A stretch of DNA of 64,000 nt from Enterococcus sp. 9E7_DIV0242 (GCF_002140975.2 NZ_CP147247.1:62001-126000), one strand, 5' to 3'; counted from the first letter of the stretch, positions 43,199-52,733 are shown. The notes: a model not told the origin generated them from the letters alone. Made by a program: numbers and translations.

Positions 43199-44164
43199 AT
43201 GATTATTCCTAAAAAACTATGTGCTGGTGATGAAATTAGAATTATTTCTCCGTCAAGCAGCATAATGCGAACAGGTGGCATAGAAGCGAATCGAGCTGCG
43301 GAATCTACGTTACGCGGTTTGGGCTTTGAGGTAAGTTTTGGGGAACATATTTTAGAGAATGATGTGTTGGGCTCCACCACGATTGAGAGTCGAGTAGAAG
43401 ACATCCACCAGGCGTTTCTTGATGAGAACATTAAAGGAATACTCACAACCATCGGCGGTTTCAATTGTAATGAGCTGTTGCCCTATTTGGATTATGACCT
43501 AATCAAGAATCATCCAAAAATATTTTGCGGCTATAGTGATATCACTGCATTAAGTAATGCGATATACGCTCAGACGGGTCTAGTAACATATAGTGGCCCG
43601 CATTATACCAGCTTCAAGATGCGTATGCACCAAAAATATCAGACGGCTTGTTTTAGAGATGTAGTGATGCACACAGGTGTCCATCGATTATTCGCTTCAG
43701 AAGTATGGAGTAATGATCCTTGGTATTTACCAGAGTATACCCCGCGTGTTTTGCAAGGGAACTGGAAGAGTTATTCAGAGGGACAGGCATCGGGAATCAG
43801 TATTGGCGGGAATATTGGCACCTTTAATTTACTTCAAGGGACAGTGTACCAGCCGAGTGACGATGAGGTTGTTGGCTTTGTAGAGCTAGAAGAAGAAGGG
43901 GATTTTCGTGACTTTGCTAGAGGGCTAGCTTCTTTTTTACAAGCATACACACCCAAGGCCTTATTGATTGGCAGATTTCCAGATGAAACAGATATGACAG
44001 AGGAACGGCTTCTGCTAATTTTGGATAAATATCCGTTATTACAAACAATTCCTGTTATATATGATATGGATTTTGGGCATACACAGCCAATCATGACATT
44101 TCCTATTGGTCAGACAGTAGAAGTAGATACTTTCGCAAAAACAGTCATTTTTACGGATGAATGA
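43199..44164 (+). CDS. S66 family LD-carboxypeptidase-like serine peptidase
   Basis: Cytoplasmic peptidase of 321 residues in the LdcA/MccF family. LdcA trims the terminal D-alanine from recycled tetrapeptides; MccF relatives inactivate microcin C-like compounds. The nucleophile Ser lies in FCGYSDITAL (about 112-121), the acidic and histidine partners in FVELEEEGDFRDF (about 222-234) and DMDFGHTQP (about 285-293). GGAGGG precedes the ATG. It is a single gene. Its window neighbours in cell-wall metabolism make muropeptide recycling plausible, but an MccF-type role is not excluded. Confidence 0.88.
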   Translation: MIIPKKLCAGDEIRIISPSSSIMRTGGIEANRAAESTLRGLGFEVSFGEHILENDVLGSTTIESRVEDIHQAFLDENIKGILTTIGGFNCNELLPYLDYDLIKNHPKIFCGYSDITALSNAIYAQTGLVTYSGPHYTSFKMRMHQKYQTACFRDVVMHTGVHRLFASEVWSNDPWYLPEYTPRVLQGNWKSYSEGQASGISIGGNIGTFNLLQGTVYQPSDDEVVGFVELEEEGDFRDFARGLASFLQAYTPKALLIGRFPDETDMTEERLLLILDKYPLLQTIPVIYDMDFGHTQPIMTFPIGQTVEVDTFAKTVIFTDE

Positions 44165-44275
44165 TCTTTCAGAACAAAGCGATTCATTGGAAATAGTTAT
44201 CTAAACACCGCATTATACCAACTTTTTCATTCTACTTTTACTTGGGTTCGTGTGATAGAATCTGATAGAAAGTGA

Positions 44276-44479
44276 GTGATAGAGTTGGTAAACAAATTTG
44301 AGGAAATGTTAGAGCAGCTTGCTGCTGGGGAAATCGAAGAAATCAGCGTTCAAAATGACGAGTTTTTCATTTTCAGAGAAGCATGGCTGAAAAGGGCAGA
44401 TCGTACGTTGTTTGTGGGTGAAGCAGCGCATGGTGGTCATGTCATTTACAGGTATGAACCGGTTGAGGTTGCAGAATAA
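44276..44479 (+). CDS. Hypothetical protein, 67 residues
   Basis: Small acidic cytoplasmic protein with no recognised domain: an amphipathic helix (KFEEMLEQLAAGEIEEISV), a central segment (NDEFFIFREAWLKRADRT) and a beta end (HGGHVIYRYEPVEV). The start is GTG 44276 or TTG 44285; the GAAAGTGAG site suits either. A strong terminator follows. I think similar small proteins occur in other lactic acid bacteria, but I cannot name a family. Confidence 0.6.
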   Translation: MIELVNKFEEMLEQLAAGEIEEISVQNDEFFIFREAWLKRADRTLFVGEAAHGGHVIYRYEPVEVAE

Positions 44480-44511
44480 CGCAACTGATGAGCGTATTTA
44501 GAGAAATGAAA

Positions 44512-44557
44512 AAGGAAACGCGCAAGTCCGTGGTTAGGCTCTGCGTGTTTCCTTCTT
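44512..44557. terminator. Terminator between the two small genes
   Basis: AAGGAAACGCGCA (44512-44524) pairs with TGCGTGTTTCCTT (44542-44554), 13 bp with one G-T pair. Confidence 0.85.
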
Positions 44558-44584
44558 CGTTAAGATGAGCTAAAACAATTTCTG

Positions 44585-44773
44585 TTAAAAGTTAATAAAA
44601 ATGAGCAATAGTCCTAAAAGTGAGGCAGGTGCGCCTGCATACAAGTAGGGTTTTGTTAATCCCAACCAAGCTTTCTTATTATAAAAGGCTCGAATTTGGT
44701 AATTGATACTGCCGGCAGCCAACAAAGAAATCCCTGTAAACCAAAGAATCAATGCAAAAATCAACACATTCAT
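44585..44773 (-). CDS. Small membrane protein, 62 residues
   Basis: Hypothetical membrane protein with two hydrophobic helices (about 2-20 and 40-60) separated by a basic loop (RAFYNKKAWLGLTKPY). I choose ATG 44773, nine bases after GGAGG; ATG 44779 is only three bases away from it. It converges on the 67-residue gene across a shared terminator. No family recognised. Confidence 0.6.
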   Translation of the reverse strand: MNVLIFALILWFTGISLLAAGSINYQIRAFYNKKAWLGLTKPYLYAGAPASLLGLLLIFINF

Positions 44774-45265
44774 CGTCATCAACCTCCTTATTTTATTATA
44801 CCGAAGAACGATCAAAACATACAGCGACAGCTCTTTTCATAAAAGGCACACATGTTTATTCAACCTTTACGTCCCATTGCTGAGGAAACTAGTTTGTGTG
44901 AATAGGGAATAAAAAAGCATGTCGAGTTGAAACCAACTTTAAGCAGCTTCTCTATTCAAAATCTGTGATTAAATGATTACACGGATTTTTTCCATGCTTC
45001 TTACTTTTGTAGGAAGACAATAGGAAATTATCTTTTTTTATGGAATCAATTGCGTTAAGGGGAAAGAAATAGTTATAATAGAGAACGTCAGGTTTAAACA
45101 TGTATGAGTATGATGAAACAAACGACAAAGGAATGGCTATTAGCGTTTATCAAGAAGCGAGTGGCAGCTTTTGTGTAATACCTGATTTCATGCAATTTAT
45201 ATATATTTATAGTAATGATCGATTATTGAGTAAAATGATTATAGAAGAGAATGGAGTAGTTTTGA
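44774..45265. other. Gap between the small membrane protein and the Fem-type gene
   Basis: About 490 bp. AAATCTGTG (44959-44967) and CACGGATTT (44980-44988) form a hairpin with a T tail that has no gene upstream on its strand, so a small RNA is possible. A frame of 63 codons at 45100-45291 lacks a ribosome site and overlaps the next gene. No other feature seen. Confidence 0.4.
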
Positions 45266-46528
45266 ATGTATACATTTTGTTTACTGGATGAAAACGAATT
45301 TGAAGTTTTCGCAAACCAGTCAAGTTCTGGCAACTATCTGCAAACCAAAGAGATGGGGAAATTAAAAAAGCTTAGAGGAGCGGAAGTTTTTTATCCTGCA
45401 TTAAAAGATGAGCAAAATACTGTATGTATGGCTTCTTTGATGACAAAGACTAAACTAGGCGTCGGCTATGTTTTTGATATTGACGGCCTAGAGCTACCCG
45501 CTAAAAGTGAGCTCGCGGTGGATTTTCTTTCTCAGCTTAAGGGATATATAAAAGAGAATGATGGGCTTTATTTGACTGTGACTCCTAATCGCGCTTATGG
45601 AGTTTATGATTATCGTGGCAATCTGTTGACGGAAAAGGATCAAGAAATTATTCCATTCTTTTCAGCCCAGAAATTTGAACATGAAGGATTCTCTCAAGGA
45701 TATTCCTCAGATGGAAATCCGCAATGGATCTATAAAAAAGACCTAAGTGATCTTTCAGAAGCGACTTTAGTTAAGTCTTATAATAAGGATGCTAAATACA
45801 GTTTAAATAAGGCGAAAAGCTTTGGTATTACGACAAGAGAATTATCGTATGAAGAGCTATCTCTATTCAAAGAAATTACTGAGCGAACAAGTATTAGAAG
45901 GAATTTCACAGATAAAACATTGGAATACTATCAAGCAGTGTATCAGGCGTATGGTGAGCGAGCAAAATTTGTGGTAGCAGAAGTCAATTTCAAAGACTAT
46001 TTAGAAAGCTTAGAGCAGCAAAAACAACAGCTAGAGCAAAAACTTGCGGATATAGAGGAATTCTTGGTCGTCAATCCGAACAGTCGGAAGAAGAACAATC
46101 AGAAGCGTGAGTTTACTGATGAGCTATCCACCTATGAAAAGAGAATTACAGAAGGGAAGCAGATGTTGGCAGATAATGGGGAACAAGTATCCTTGGCCTG
46201 TGCGTTATTTCTAACAGGACCTCATGAAACAGTGTATCTGTTTTCCGGCACAGAAGAAAAATATAAAAAATTATATGCACCATTCTTGATTCAAGATAGG
46301 ATGTTGAAGTATTCTGTAGAGAAGCAAATTCCTTTATACAATTTTTATGGAATCGAAGGGGTGTTTGATGGGTCAGATGGTATTCTGAAATTCAAAGAGT
46401 CATTTAATGGCTATGCAGAAGAGAAAATAGGAACATTCAAGGCCATTTTGAACCCTGGAAAATATCGAACATATATGGTATTAAAGCATGTGCGGGAATT
46501 TGTAAACAAGCTGAGAGGCAGAGCGTAG
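45266..46528 (+). CDS. FemA/MurM-like aminoacyltransferase with coiled-coil arm
   Basis: FemABX-family ligase of 420 residues that probably adds one amino acid to the peptidoglycan cross-bridge. Two GNAT-like domains flank an antiparallel coiled-coil insertion at about 247-313 (YLESLEQQKQQLEQKLADIEEFL ... TYEKRITEGKQML), the tRNA-binding arm typical of FemA, FemB and MurM. Family segments YNKDAKYSLNKAKSFGI (about 174-190) and the C-terminal YNFYGIEGVFDGSDGILKFKESF are intact. The start ATG 45266 is nine bases after GGAG. With the arm-less FemX-like enzyme at 5415, the cell has both kinds, fitting a two-residue bridge (inference). Confidence 0.9.
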   Translation: MYTFCLLDENEFEVFANQSSSGNYLQTKEMGKLKKLRGAEVFYPALKDEQNTVCMASLMTKTKLGVGYVFDIDGLELPAKSELAVDFLSQLKGYIKENDGLYLTVTPNRAYGVYDYRGNLLTEKDQEIIPFFSAQKFEHEGFSQGYSSDGNPQWIYKKDLSDLSEATLVKSYNKDAKYSLNKAKSFGITTRELSYEELSLFKEITERTSIRRNFTDKTLEYYQAVYQAYGERAKFVVAEVNFKDYLESLEQQKQQLEQKLADIEEFLVVNPNSRKKNNQKREFTDELSTYEKRITEGKQMLADNGEQVSLACALFLTGPHETVYLFSGTEEKYKKLYAPFLIQDRMLKYSVEKQIPLYNFYGIEGVFDGSDGILKFKESFNGYAEEKIGTFKAILNPGKYRTYMVLKHVREFVNKLRGRA

Positions 46529-47238
46529 GAAAAAATGGGTCATATATGAAATAAGGAGAATTTGGCTGTTTTTATCAGTATTACTCTTACTTTATAGACA
46601 GGAAAAAATCATTTTTCTCAATTATGATAAGGAAATCTTTTTTTATCAAAAACTATAAATTTATGAAAGGAATAGCTTGTTCAAAATAGTTGGACAGCTA
46701 TTCTTTTTGTATTTTTTCTAATTCCTTAGGGAAAAGATGGAGATAATTTGATTTCGTGAAAAAAACATGTAAAAACCTTTGTTTCCAAGGGTTTTATTTG
46801 AAAAATTGTTTTTATAGCATAAAAATTTGTGGTTTTTGCACCGTTTTACCCTTTTTTTGAGATAATTGAAGTTATTTTTGCAAATTTCACAAATTTGAAG
46901 CGTGGCTCTTTATTTCTTCATATTTGTTTGTTATTCTTTACTTAAGAATTGGATGTACAAAGACATATTCTTTTCTTAAATAATTGAGTAAGGAGGCCAT
47001 GATTCACAGGGGATTATCGAATTGATTCCGCTAGATCAAAACGATAATATTATATTTCTAAGAACAAGAAATTTGAGCAACAAATAAATGAAAAAAGAAA
47101 CAAAAATAAGAAAGTGCAGGATAAGCTATGACGTCTGGGGAGGCATTATAGCTTATTTTTTTGAATAAAAATATTTCTTTATGTACAATTATGGGGTAAA
47201 CTAATACTTTGACTTAAAGAATTAAAGGGGAGAATGAA
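46529..47238. other. Long gap with hairpins and possible short frames
   Basis: AATAGTTGGACAGCTATTC-type hairpin with T tail at 46684-46712 probably terminates the Fem-type gene. AAAACC/GGGTTTT arms pair near 46773-46798. An AAGGAGG at about 46990 precedes ATG with only eight codons; the next frame stays open to about 47089. ATAAGCTAT and ATAGCTTAT (about 47122-47154) with a T run form another terminator. A short transcript of about 150 nt between 46980 and 47160 is plausible, but no gene is convincing. Confidence 0.4.
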
Positions 47239-47427
47239 ATGAATAAAGATGAATTGATCAAGCAAGCGAAAGAATTGATTAGCAAAGGGAATGTTGAGAA
47301 AGCAAAGAGTTTTTTAGACGAACATAAAGATGAAATCGGGGAGCATTATGATAAGCTGAAAAAATCACTTCCAGACTTAAATATGGATGATATTGCGAAT
47401 CAGGTAAAAGGCTTTTTCAAAAAATAA
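47239..47427 (+). CDS. Small helical protein, 62 residues
   Basis: Hypothetical cytoplasmic protein, highly charged and almost wholly helical (KDELIKQAKELISKGNVEKAKSFLDEHKDEIG ... NMDDIANQVKGFFKK). The spacing suggests two or three amphipathic helices. AAAGGGGAG precedes the ATG and a strong terminator follows. Similar small helical stress-type proteins occur in lactic acid bacteria, but I cannot name the family. Confidence 0.65.
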   Translation: MNKDELIKQAKELISKGNVEKAKSFLDEHKDEIGEHYDKLKKSLPDLNMDDIANQVKGFFKK

Positions 47428-47442
47428 AAGAAATAAAGTATA

Positions 47443-47486
47443 CAAAAAAGGGTATCAGTTCTATTCTCTAGACTGATACCCTTTTA
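47443..47486. terminator. Bidirectional terminator
   Basis: AAAAGGGTATCAGT and ACTGATACCCTTTT arms pair over 14 bp between the two converging small genes (47239 and 47680). Confidence 0.9.
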
Positions 47487-47530
47487 ATCTGTAGTACTAC
47501 TCAAATCATCCATTTTAACTGTTTAGCTCC

Positions 47531-47680
47531 TTAAGCAGTTTCTTTTAGTTGACGTACAGCTTGTTTAATTGTGATACCGTAAGCTACTTTGTTATGGTCA
47601 TTTGCATCATAAACCATAAAAATGTTGTTCTTTGTATCAAATGCTACACGATAACTAACATTGTTTGTTTTGAATGTCAT
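47531..47680 (-). CDS. Small protein, 49 residues
   Basis: Hypothetical protein starting at ATG 47680, eight bases after AAAGGAG; longer readings have no such site. The 49 residues look like a small beta-beta-alpha unit (VSYRVAFDTKNNIFMVYDANDHNKVAYGITIKQAVRQL region), reminiscent of a HicB-like or DUF1508-like half, but no catalytic residue is visible. It converges with the 62-residue gene. Confidence 0.6.
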   Translation of the reverse strand: MTFKTNNVSYRVAFDTKNNIFMVYDANDHNKVAYGITIKQAVRQLKETA

Positions 47681-47985
47681 ACTATCATCTCCTTTCATTA
47701 AGTGTTTCAGTGAAAGGCAACGAATTATAATAACGAAATCCTGAAATAATATTACCACAGTTAAGATAATTTAGCAATATTCTTGCTAAGAAATCTAGAA
47801 AAAATGTCCTAGTTTCTGTATTTTTTATGTCGCATAGTAACTCTTACTTATCTGCAAAAAGTTGTTTTTCAACCTATCATTGAAGTTTCTTGCTAAAAAC
47901 AAGCACGTCAGATGCAAAAAACAGAGAATCCTTTGTGTTTCTGCCATTTCATAGTAAAATAAAAGTGTAAAGGGAGGGATTCATT

Positions 47986-48441
47986 ATGGAAAACGAGTAT
48001 CAAAATATTTTAGTTGCAGTTGACGGTTCACCGCAAGCGGATCAGGCGTTTGAAAAGGCGATTGAGATCGCAAAACGTAATCAGGCAAAGCTGCATGTTG
48101 TCTATGTAATAGAAGAAATAGGCAATTACTTTGGTGAACTGACCATATCCGTTACCAATGCGATGGAAGATTTGAGAAAAAAAGAAGAAGAGAAGATGCA
48201 GCAGCGTGTGGATTTTGCGCATGCAGGGGGTCTCGATAATGTGGCAACCTATGTCGTATATGGTTATCCTAAAACCCTATTAGCAAACTTTTCAGAGATA
48301 GAAGACATCATCGATTTAGTGATTATCGGCAAAACAGGACTAAACGGTTTAGAAAGAATTCTCGTTGGTTCAACGACTTCTTATGTAGTCAATCATGCGT
48401 CTTGTGATGTGTTGGTTGTGGCCGCAGAAGATGAAGCATAA
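47986..48441 (+). CDS. Universal stress protein UspA family
   Basis: Cytoplasmic stress protein of 151 residues. The start is YQNILVAVDGSPQADQAFEKAIEIA. The nucleotide-binding loop GKTGLNGLERILVGSTTSYV (about 118-137) fits the ATP-binding G-x2-G-x-G-x9-G-S/T-type motif, so ATP binding is likely. AAGGGAGGG precedes the ATG. It is a single gene closed by a terminator. I looked for the Lacto-usp RNA motif upstream and could not recognise it by eye. Confidence 0.93.
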   Translation: MENEYQNILVAVDGSPQADQAFEKAIEIAKRNQAKLHVVYVIEEIGNYFGELTISVTNAMEDLRKKEEEKMQQRVDFAHAGGLDNVATYVVYGYPKTLLANFSEIEDIIDLVIIGKTGLNGLERILVGSTTSYVVNHASCDVLVVAAEDEA

Positions 48442-48448
48442 TTAGAGA

Positions 48449-48490
48449 ATGAGGAGCAGGACTGGTTCTATCTGGTTTTGCTTCTTTTTT
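48449..48490 (+). terminator. Terminator after uspA-like gene
   Basis: GAGGAGCAGGAC...GGTT/TCT...GGTTTTGCTTC arms pair imperfectly between 48449 and 48482 and are followed by seven T. Confidence 0.7.
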
Positions 48491-48579
48491 TCTGGAAACA
48501 TTACATTAGTGAGTAGATAATGTAAAGACAGTAGTTGGCATATTACTTATAATATAAGAAAAAGAAAGCTGGTGACTTA

Positions 48580-49041
48580 ATGGAACATCTCGTATATACG
48601 GACGCAAAATCAAAGGTATTCGATAAGATCATGGCAGGTGAAAAAACATTGATCGTCAGAGGAGCAGCGGGTAGAAAACTGCCCCATAGCCGTGTGTTTG
48701 TTGGTGAAACCCTCTATTTTATTGAAAATAATGGTTCAGGTGAAATCAAAGGAACAGCGATTGTCAAAAGTGTGTTTAATTCTGAAAAAATGACTGCAGA
48801 AGAATCAACAGAGATTTTAGAAGGGAAGCAGGACCAATTGCAATTGTCTGCTGCTCAGAAAAAACGGTGGTATGGAAAGAAAATCCTCTGCTTAATTGAG
48901 ATTGAACAACCGAAGCTAATTGAACCAATGTATCTGGACAGACAAAAAAATATGGATGACTGGCTGATTATCGAAAATATAGGAGATATAACAGTAGAAG
49001 GGAATGCAGAAGAATATAAAAATATCCGATTAAATAAGTAA
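48580..49041 (+). CDS. PUA/ASCH-like domain protein
   Basis: Cytoplasmic protein of 153 residues. A helix-turn with SKVFDKIMAGEKTLIVRGAAGRKLPHSRVFVGETLYFIENN (about 11-51) followed by GTAIVKSVFNSEKMTAEES resembles the ASCH/PUA-like beta barrel that binds RNA or nucleotides; GEKT near 18-21 is where ASCH proteins carry GxKxxE-type motifs. The fit is by eye and moderate. GCTGGTG precedes ATG. It is a single gene closed by a terminator, just upstream of the V-ATPase operon but not obviously linked to it. Confidence 0.55.
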   Translation: MEHLVYTDAKSKVFDKIMAGEKTLIVRGAAGRKLPHSRVFVGETLYFIENNGSGEIKGTAIVKSVFNSEKMTAEESTEILEGKQDQLQLSAAQKKRWYGKKILCLIEIEQPKLIEPMYLDRQKNMDDWLIIENIGDITVEGNAEEYKNIRLNK

Positions 49042-49046
49042 AAAAT

Positions 49047-49101
49047 AGGCCTGTAGGTAGTCAATACGCTAATATGTATTTGAATTTCTGCAGGCTTTTT
49101 G
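49047..49101 (+). terminator. Terminator after the ASCH-like gene
   Basis: GCCTGTAG (49049-49056) pairs with CTGCAGGC (49088-49095) around an inner AATAC/GTATT hairpin; TTTTT follows. Confidence 0.8.
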
Positions 49102-49160
49102 CTAAAATAACGTTATGTGAATTAAGAAACCAATGGTTGGGCGGAAGCTTCAAGGATCAT

Positions 49161-49208
49161 GTTCTTCAAGGGGTGAGAAGAACTGTTTTTTGAGTTCGGT
49201 CTTTTTTT
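49161..49208 (+). promoter_or_regulatory. Two competing hairpins in the ntp operon leader
   Basis: GTTCTTC (49161-49167) and GAAGAAC (49177-49183) form a 7-bp stem. GAACT (49180-49184) and AGTTC (49193-49197) form a second hairpin followed by GGTCTTTTTTT. They share bases 49180-49183 and cannot coexist, the layout of an attenuator. The second stem is short, so this is only a candidate. Confidence 0.4.
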
Positions 49209-49298
49209 CTTATTTCATGGAAGAGAAAGATAGGTTTTTTCTCTTGGTTATGCGTGTTTCTAAAACAAATAAAGTAACGCTTTGTTGGAGGTGAAATA

Positions 49299-49625
49299 AT
49301 GGTTTTAGATGCTTTAGAGCAAATTCGTCAGGCTGAAGATCAAGTACAGCAAATGAAAAAGGATGTACAGCAGGAAATGGCTGATTTTGAAACAAAGAAA
49401 AATCAGGAAAGTTTACAACTACAAAAGAGCAGTCAGGAAAAAGTAAAAAAACTGCTTCAGGAAACAGAGCATTTCCAGCAGGAACAGCTGAAAAAGGAAA
49501 AAGATGTTTTATTGAAAGATGCGGAAGAACAGAAAAAATCCTTCCAATCCAAATATGATCGAAACAAGAATCAAATGATTGAGTATATCGTAGAAAGGGT
49601 GAACGAACTTTATGGCAGTCAATAA
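49299..49625 (+). CDS. ntpF: V-type sodium ATPase subunit NtpF (peripheral-stalk subunit)
   Basis: First gene of the Na+-translocating V-ATPase operon. The 108 residues are one long charged coiled coil (EQIRQAEDQVQQMKKDVQQEMADFETKK through QKSSQEKVKKLLQETEHF), as in NtpF, which pairs with NtpE to form the peripheral stalk holding the V1 head to NtpI. TTGGAGGTG precedes the ATG. It overlaps ntpI by 14 bp. The order F-I-K-E-C-G-A-B-D is that of E. hirae. Confidence 0.9.
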   Translation: MVLDALEQIRQAEDQVQQMKKDVQQEMADFETKKNQESLQLQKSSQEKVKKLLQETEHFQQEQLKKEKDVLLKDAEEQKKSFQSKYDRNKNQMIEYIVERVNELYGSQ

Positions 49626-51612
49626 AATGGAAAAAGTAACATTAATAGCGGCTGCTGAAAAGGAAGAAGCGATTCTTCAGTCGATACAAGGGTTGCAGGC
49701 TGTTGAGATCAAAGACTTCTATCACTCAAGCGTGGATCAATCCTATCTCGACAGTTACTTTTCTTCTAGTCAACTGACCGGGAACGCTTTTGACAAAAAA
49801 TATTATGAAGACATGCTTTTGCGCCTTCAGGATGCGTTGACATTTATGACTCATTTTGCAAGTAACGAAGGTAAGAAGCTAGGTATCAAGCGTCAAGTTC
49901 AAACCTTAGATTTTTTAGAATCATCTTTTGATCGTGAACAGACGATGGCGTATCTGAATGAGATTGAACGTTTGAAAAAACAGTTGAATGATGTAGAAAA
50001 TCAACGAAAAAAGTTGCTTGCTGATGAAGATTGGTTGGCAAGATGGCAATCTTTAGATGTGGTCCCTCAGGAAGTTGCGCTAAACGAGGCTTCATTGATA
50101 TCGGGTTCGTTGAATACAGCGAATAATTCGGAGTTTCTGCTTGAATTGGAAGAGCTGCCGTTTACTTATGCCGAAGAGATCTATCAAAGCACGAATCATG
50201 TATACTACAGCTTGATTTTCTTGAAGAAAAATGAAGAATCAGTCAGTGCGCTATTGAATAAGTTTAGCTTTGATAAAATGAACTACCCGTACGATGTTCT
50301 CCCAAGAGAAGCTTACGAGCAGACAAAAAAAGGCCTGGCTTCTTTAGTCGAAGAAGAAAAGCAGATAAAAAAAGCTTTAGCTGCTTATCGAGAGCATCAA
50401 GAAGAGCTATATTTTGCAGAGGAAATGGTCTATGCGCTGATTTATCGTGAGGAAGCGAAAAACCATTTACTGAATACAGCCTATTTTACCTTGATACAAG
50501 GATGGATTCCGGAAGATGAGAAACAAAGTTTTCAGGAAACATTATATAGTGTTGTTCCTAAAACGGAGCTTTACATGGTATTTGAACAGCCGACCTCAGA
50601 GGAAATTCAAAAGGATATTCCAGTTAAGCTAAAAAATAATAAGCTGGTTGCACCGTTTGAGATGCTGACAGAAATGTACAGCTTGCCTCAGTATGAGGAA
50701 ATTGATCCAACACCGATTATGACCCCTTTTTATATGGTATTTTTCGGTATGATGGTGGCAGATTTGGGTTATGGACTTCTAATGCTGATCGGTACAGTGA
50801 TTGCTAAAAAAACAATGGTGTTGCCAAGAGGGATGAAACGATTCACTGATTTCTTCTTTATCCTGTCGTTTCCAACGATTATCTGGGGCTTTATCTATGG
50901 TTCCTTTTTCGGTGCTTCATTCCCCGAAACGCTATTGGGTATCAACTTACCGTTTCCGATTCTTTCGACAACTGAGGACGTAAACACGATTTTACTTCTT
51001 TCTGTAGCCTTTGGTTTTATTCAATTGATGACTGGTTTGATGGTCAATGGGATTGAATTGACGAAGCGGAAGCAGTATTTAGAAAGTATTGGAAGCAGCT
51101 TTGCTTGGCAAGGGCTGCTGTTGGGGATACTGATTGCAGTATTGGGTACGATCGTATTGAAGAGCAATGGATTCCTGATGACAGGGGCGATCGTCGCTGT
51201 TATATCAGCGCTATCAATTGTGGCTGTTCCTATTATTCAGTCGAAATCCAAAGCAAAAGGAATTGCCAAGGGTTTGTACGAGCTATATAACCTAACTGGA
51301 TACATCGGTGATTTGGTCAGCTATACTCGTTTGATGGCATTGGGGATTTCCGGCGGTAGTATTGCCGCTGCATTCAACATGCTGGTAGAGTTTATGCCGC
51401 CAGTTGCCCGATTCACTGTTGGGATTGTATTGATTATTGCGCTGCATGCTTTGAACCTGTTCTTGAGCTTGTTGAGTGCCTATGTGCATGGCGCGCGTTT
51501 GCAGTATGTAGAGTTCTTCGGAAAATTCTACACTGGTGGCGGACGTGCTTTCCAACCGTTGAAAACAGAAGAGAAATATTTAAATATTGAAAAGATGAAA
51601 ATGAAGAAATAA
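49612..51612 (+). CDS. ntpI: V-type sodium ATPase subunit NtpI (a-subunit)
   Basis: Membrane stator subunit that provides the ion half-channels against the proteolipid ring. Its 666 residues split into a cytoplasmic N-terminal half (about 1-365, MAVNKMEKVTLI..., with helical hairpins) and a C-terminal half with about seven membrane helices. The segment LYNLTGYIGDLVSYTRLMALGISGG (about 556-580) carries the conserved arginine facing the ring. It overlaps ntpF by 14 bp and precedes ntpK by 17 bp. Confidence 0.95.
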   Translation: MAVNKMEKVTLIAAAEKEEAILQSIQGLQAVEIKDFYHSSVDQSYLDSYFSSSQLTGNAFDKKYYEDMLLRLQDALTFMTHFASNEGKKLGIKRQVQTLDFLESSFDREQTMAYLNEIERLKKQLNDVENQRKKLLADEDWLARWQSLDVVPQEVALNEASLISGSLNTANNSEFLLELEELPFTYAEEIYQSTNHVYYSLIFLKKNEESVSALLNKFSFDKMNYPYDVLPREAYEQTKKGLASLVEEEKQIKKALAAYREHQEELYFAEEMVYALIYREEAKNHLLNTAYFTLIQGWIPEDEKQSFQETLYSVVPKTELYMVFEQPTSEEIQKDIPVKLKNNKLVAPFEMLTEMYSLPQYEEIDPTPIMTPFYMVFFGMMVADLGYGLLMLIGTVIAKKTMVLPRGMKRFTDFFFILSFPTIIWGFIYGSFFGASFPETLLGINLPFPILSTTEDVNTILLLSVAFGFIQLMTGLMVNGIELTKRKQYLESIGSSFAWQGLLLGILIAVLGTIVLKSNGFLMTGAIVAVISALSIVAVPIIQSKSKAKGIAKGLYELYNLTGYIGDLVSYTRLMALGISGGSIAAAFNMLVEFMPPVARFTVGIVLIIALHALNLFLSLLSAYVHGARLQYVEFFGKFYTGGGRAFQPLKTEEKYLNIEKMKMKK

Positions 51613-51626
51613 GTGGAGGAATATAA

Positions 51627-52103
<477 letters not shown>

Positions 52104-52140
52104 GAGGTAAAAAACAATTACTTCAAGTAGGAGGAAAAAC

Positions 52141-52722
52141 ATGGATGCAATCGGAAAAATCGTTGAACAGATCCTTGAAAAGGGAAAAGACGAGATAGCA
52201 ACCTACAAAAGTGCTGAAAAAGAGCGCATCGAAAAGAATTTTGATGAACAGGTTGCGGCAATAGAAATTCAAGAAAAAAATCAGATTGATAAAAATAATG
52301 AATTAACTAAAAAAGCGTTTAAGCAAAAGCAAAATCGCCAACAGTTGGATGTTAGACAAGAAACATTGAACAGGAAACAAGAGTTGTTGACGCAGCTTTT
52401 CAAGGAAACTATTGAAAAAATGAATGAATGGGATAGTGAGACCTTTCAGTCATTTGCTGCTAACGTGCTGTCTACACTGCCGTTAACTGGAGAAATCCAG
52501 CTAAATGCAGGTGAATATTCACAAGACAAAATTAGCCAAGAATGGTTGCAGCAATTCAATACGGAAAGCTTAAGTGTTCAATTGTCTGATACAGTTGTTC
52601 CAAAGGAGAGCGGTTTTGTTATTGTGAAGGACGGTATTGAGTACAATTTCCTGTTTTCAACATTAGTACAGGAAATCCAAAAGGCGGAAAGCTTTAAAAT
52701 TGCAGAAATGCTATTCAGATAG
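52141..52722 (+). CDS. ntpE: V-type sodium ATPase subunit NtpE (peripheral stalk)
   Basis: Peripheral-stalk subunit of 193 residues: a long helical N-terminal half (IGKIVEQILEKGKDEIATYKSAEKERIEK..., charged to about residue 110) that pairs with NtpF, and a globular C-terminal end with strands (VVPKESGFVIVKDGIEYNFLFSTLVQEI) that contacts the V1 head. GTAGGAGG precedes the ATG, and the gene lies 11 bp before ntpC. Confidence 0.92.
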   Translation: MDAIGKIVEQILEKGKDEIATYKSAEKERIEKNFDEQVAAIEIQEKNQIDKNNELTKKAFKQKQNRQQLDVRQETLNRKQELLTQLFKETIEKMNEWDSETFQSFAANVLSTLPLTGEIQLNAGEYSQDKISQEWLQQFNTESLSVQLSDTVVPKESGFVIVKDGIEYNFLFSTLVQEIQKAESFKIAEMLFR

Positions 52723-52733
52723 GAGCAGTTGGA

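Noticed and set aside
45100..45291. 63-codon frame ahead of the second Fem-type gene
   Set aside because: No Shine-Dalgarno, unusual composition and a 26-bp overlap with the next gene, whose own start is better supported.
47759..47985. Lacto-usp RNA motif upstream of the UspA gene
   Set aside because: Looked for because it is known ahead of such genes in lactic acid bacteria, but no matching structure could be recognised by eye.
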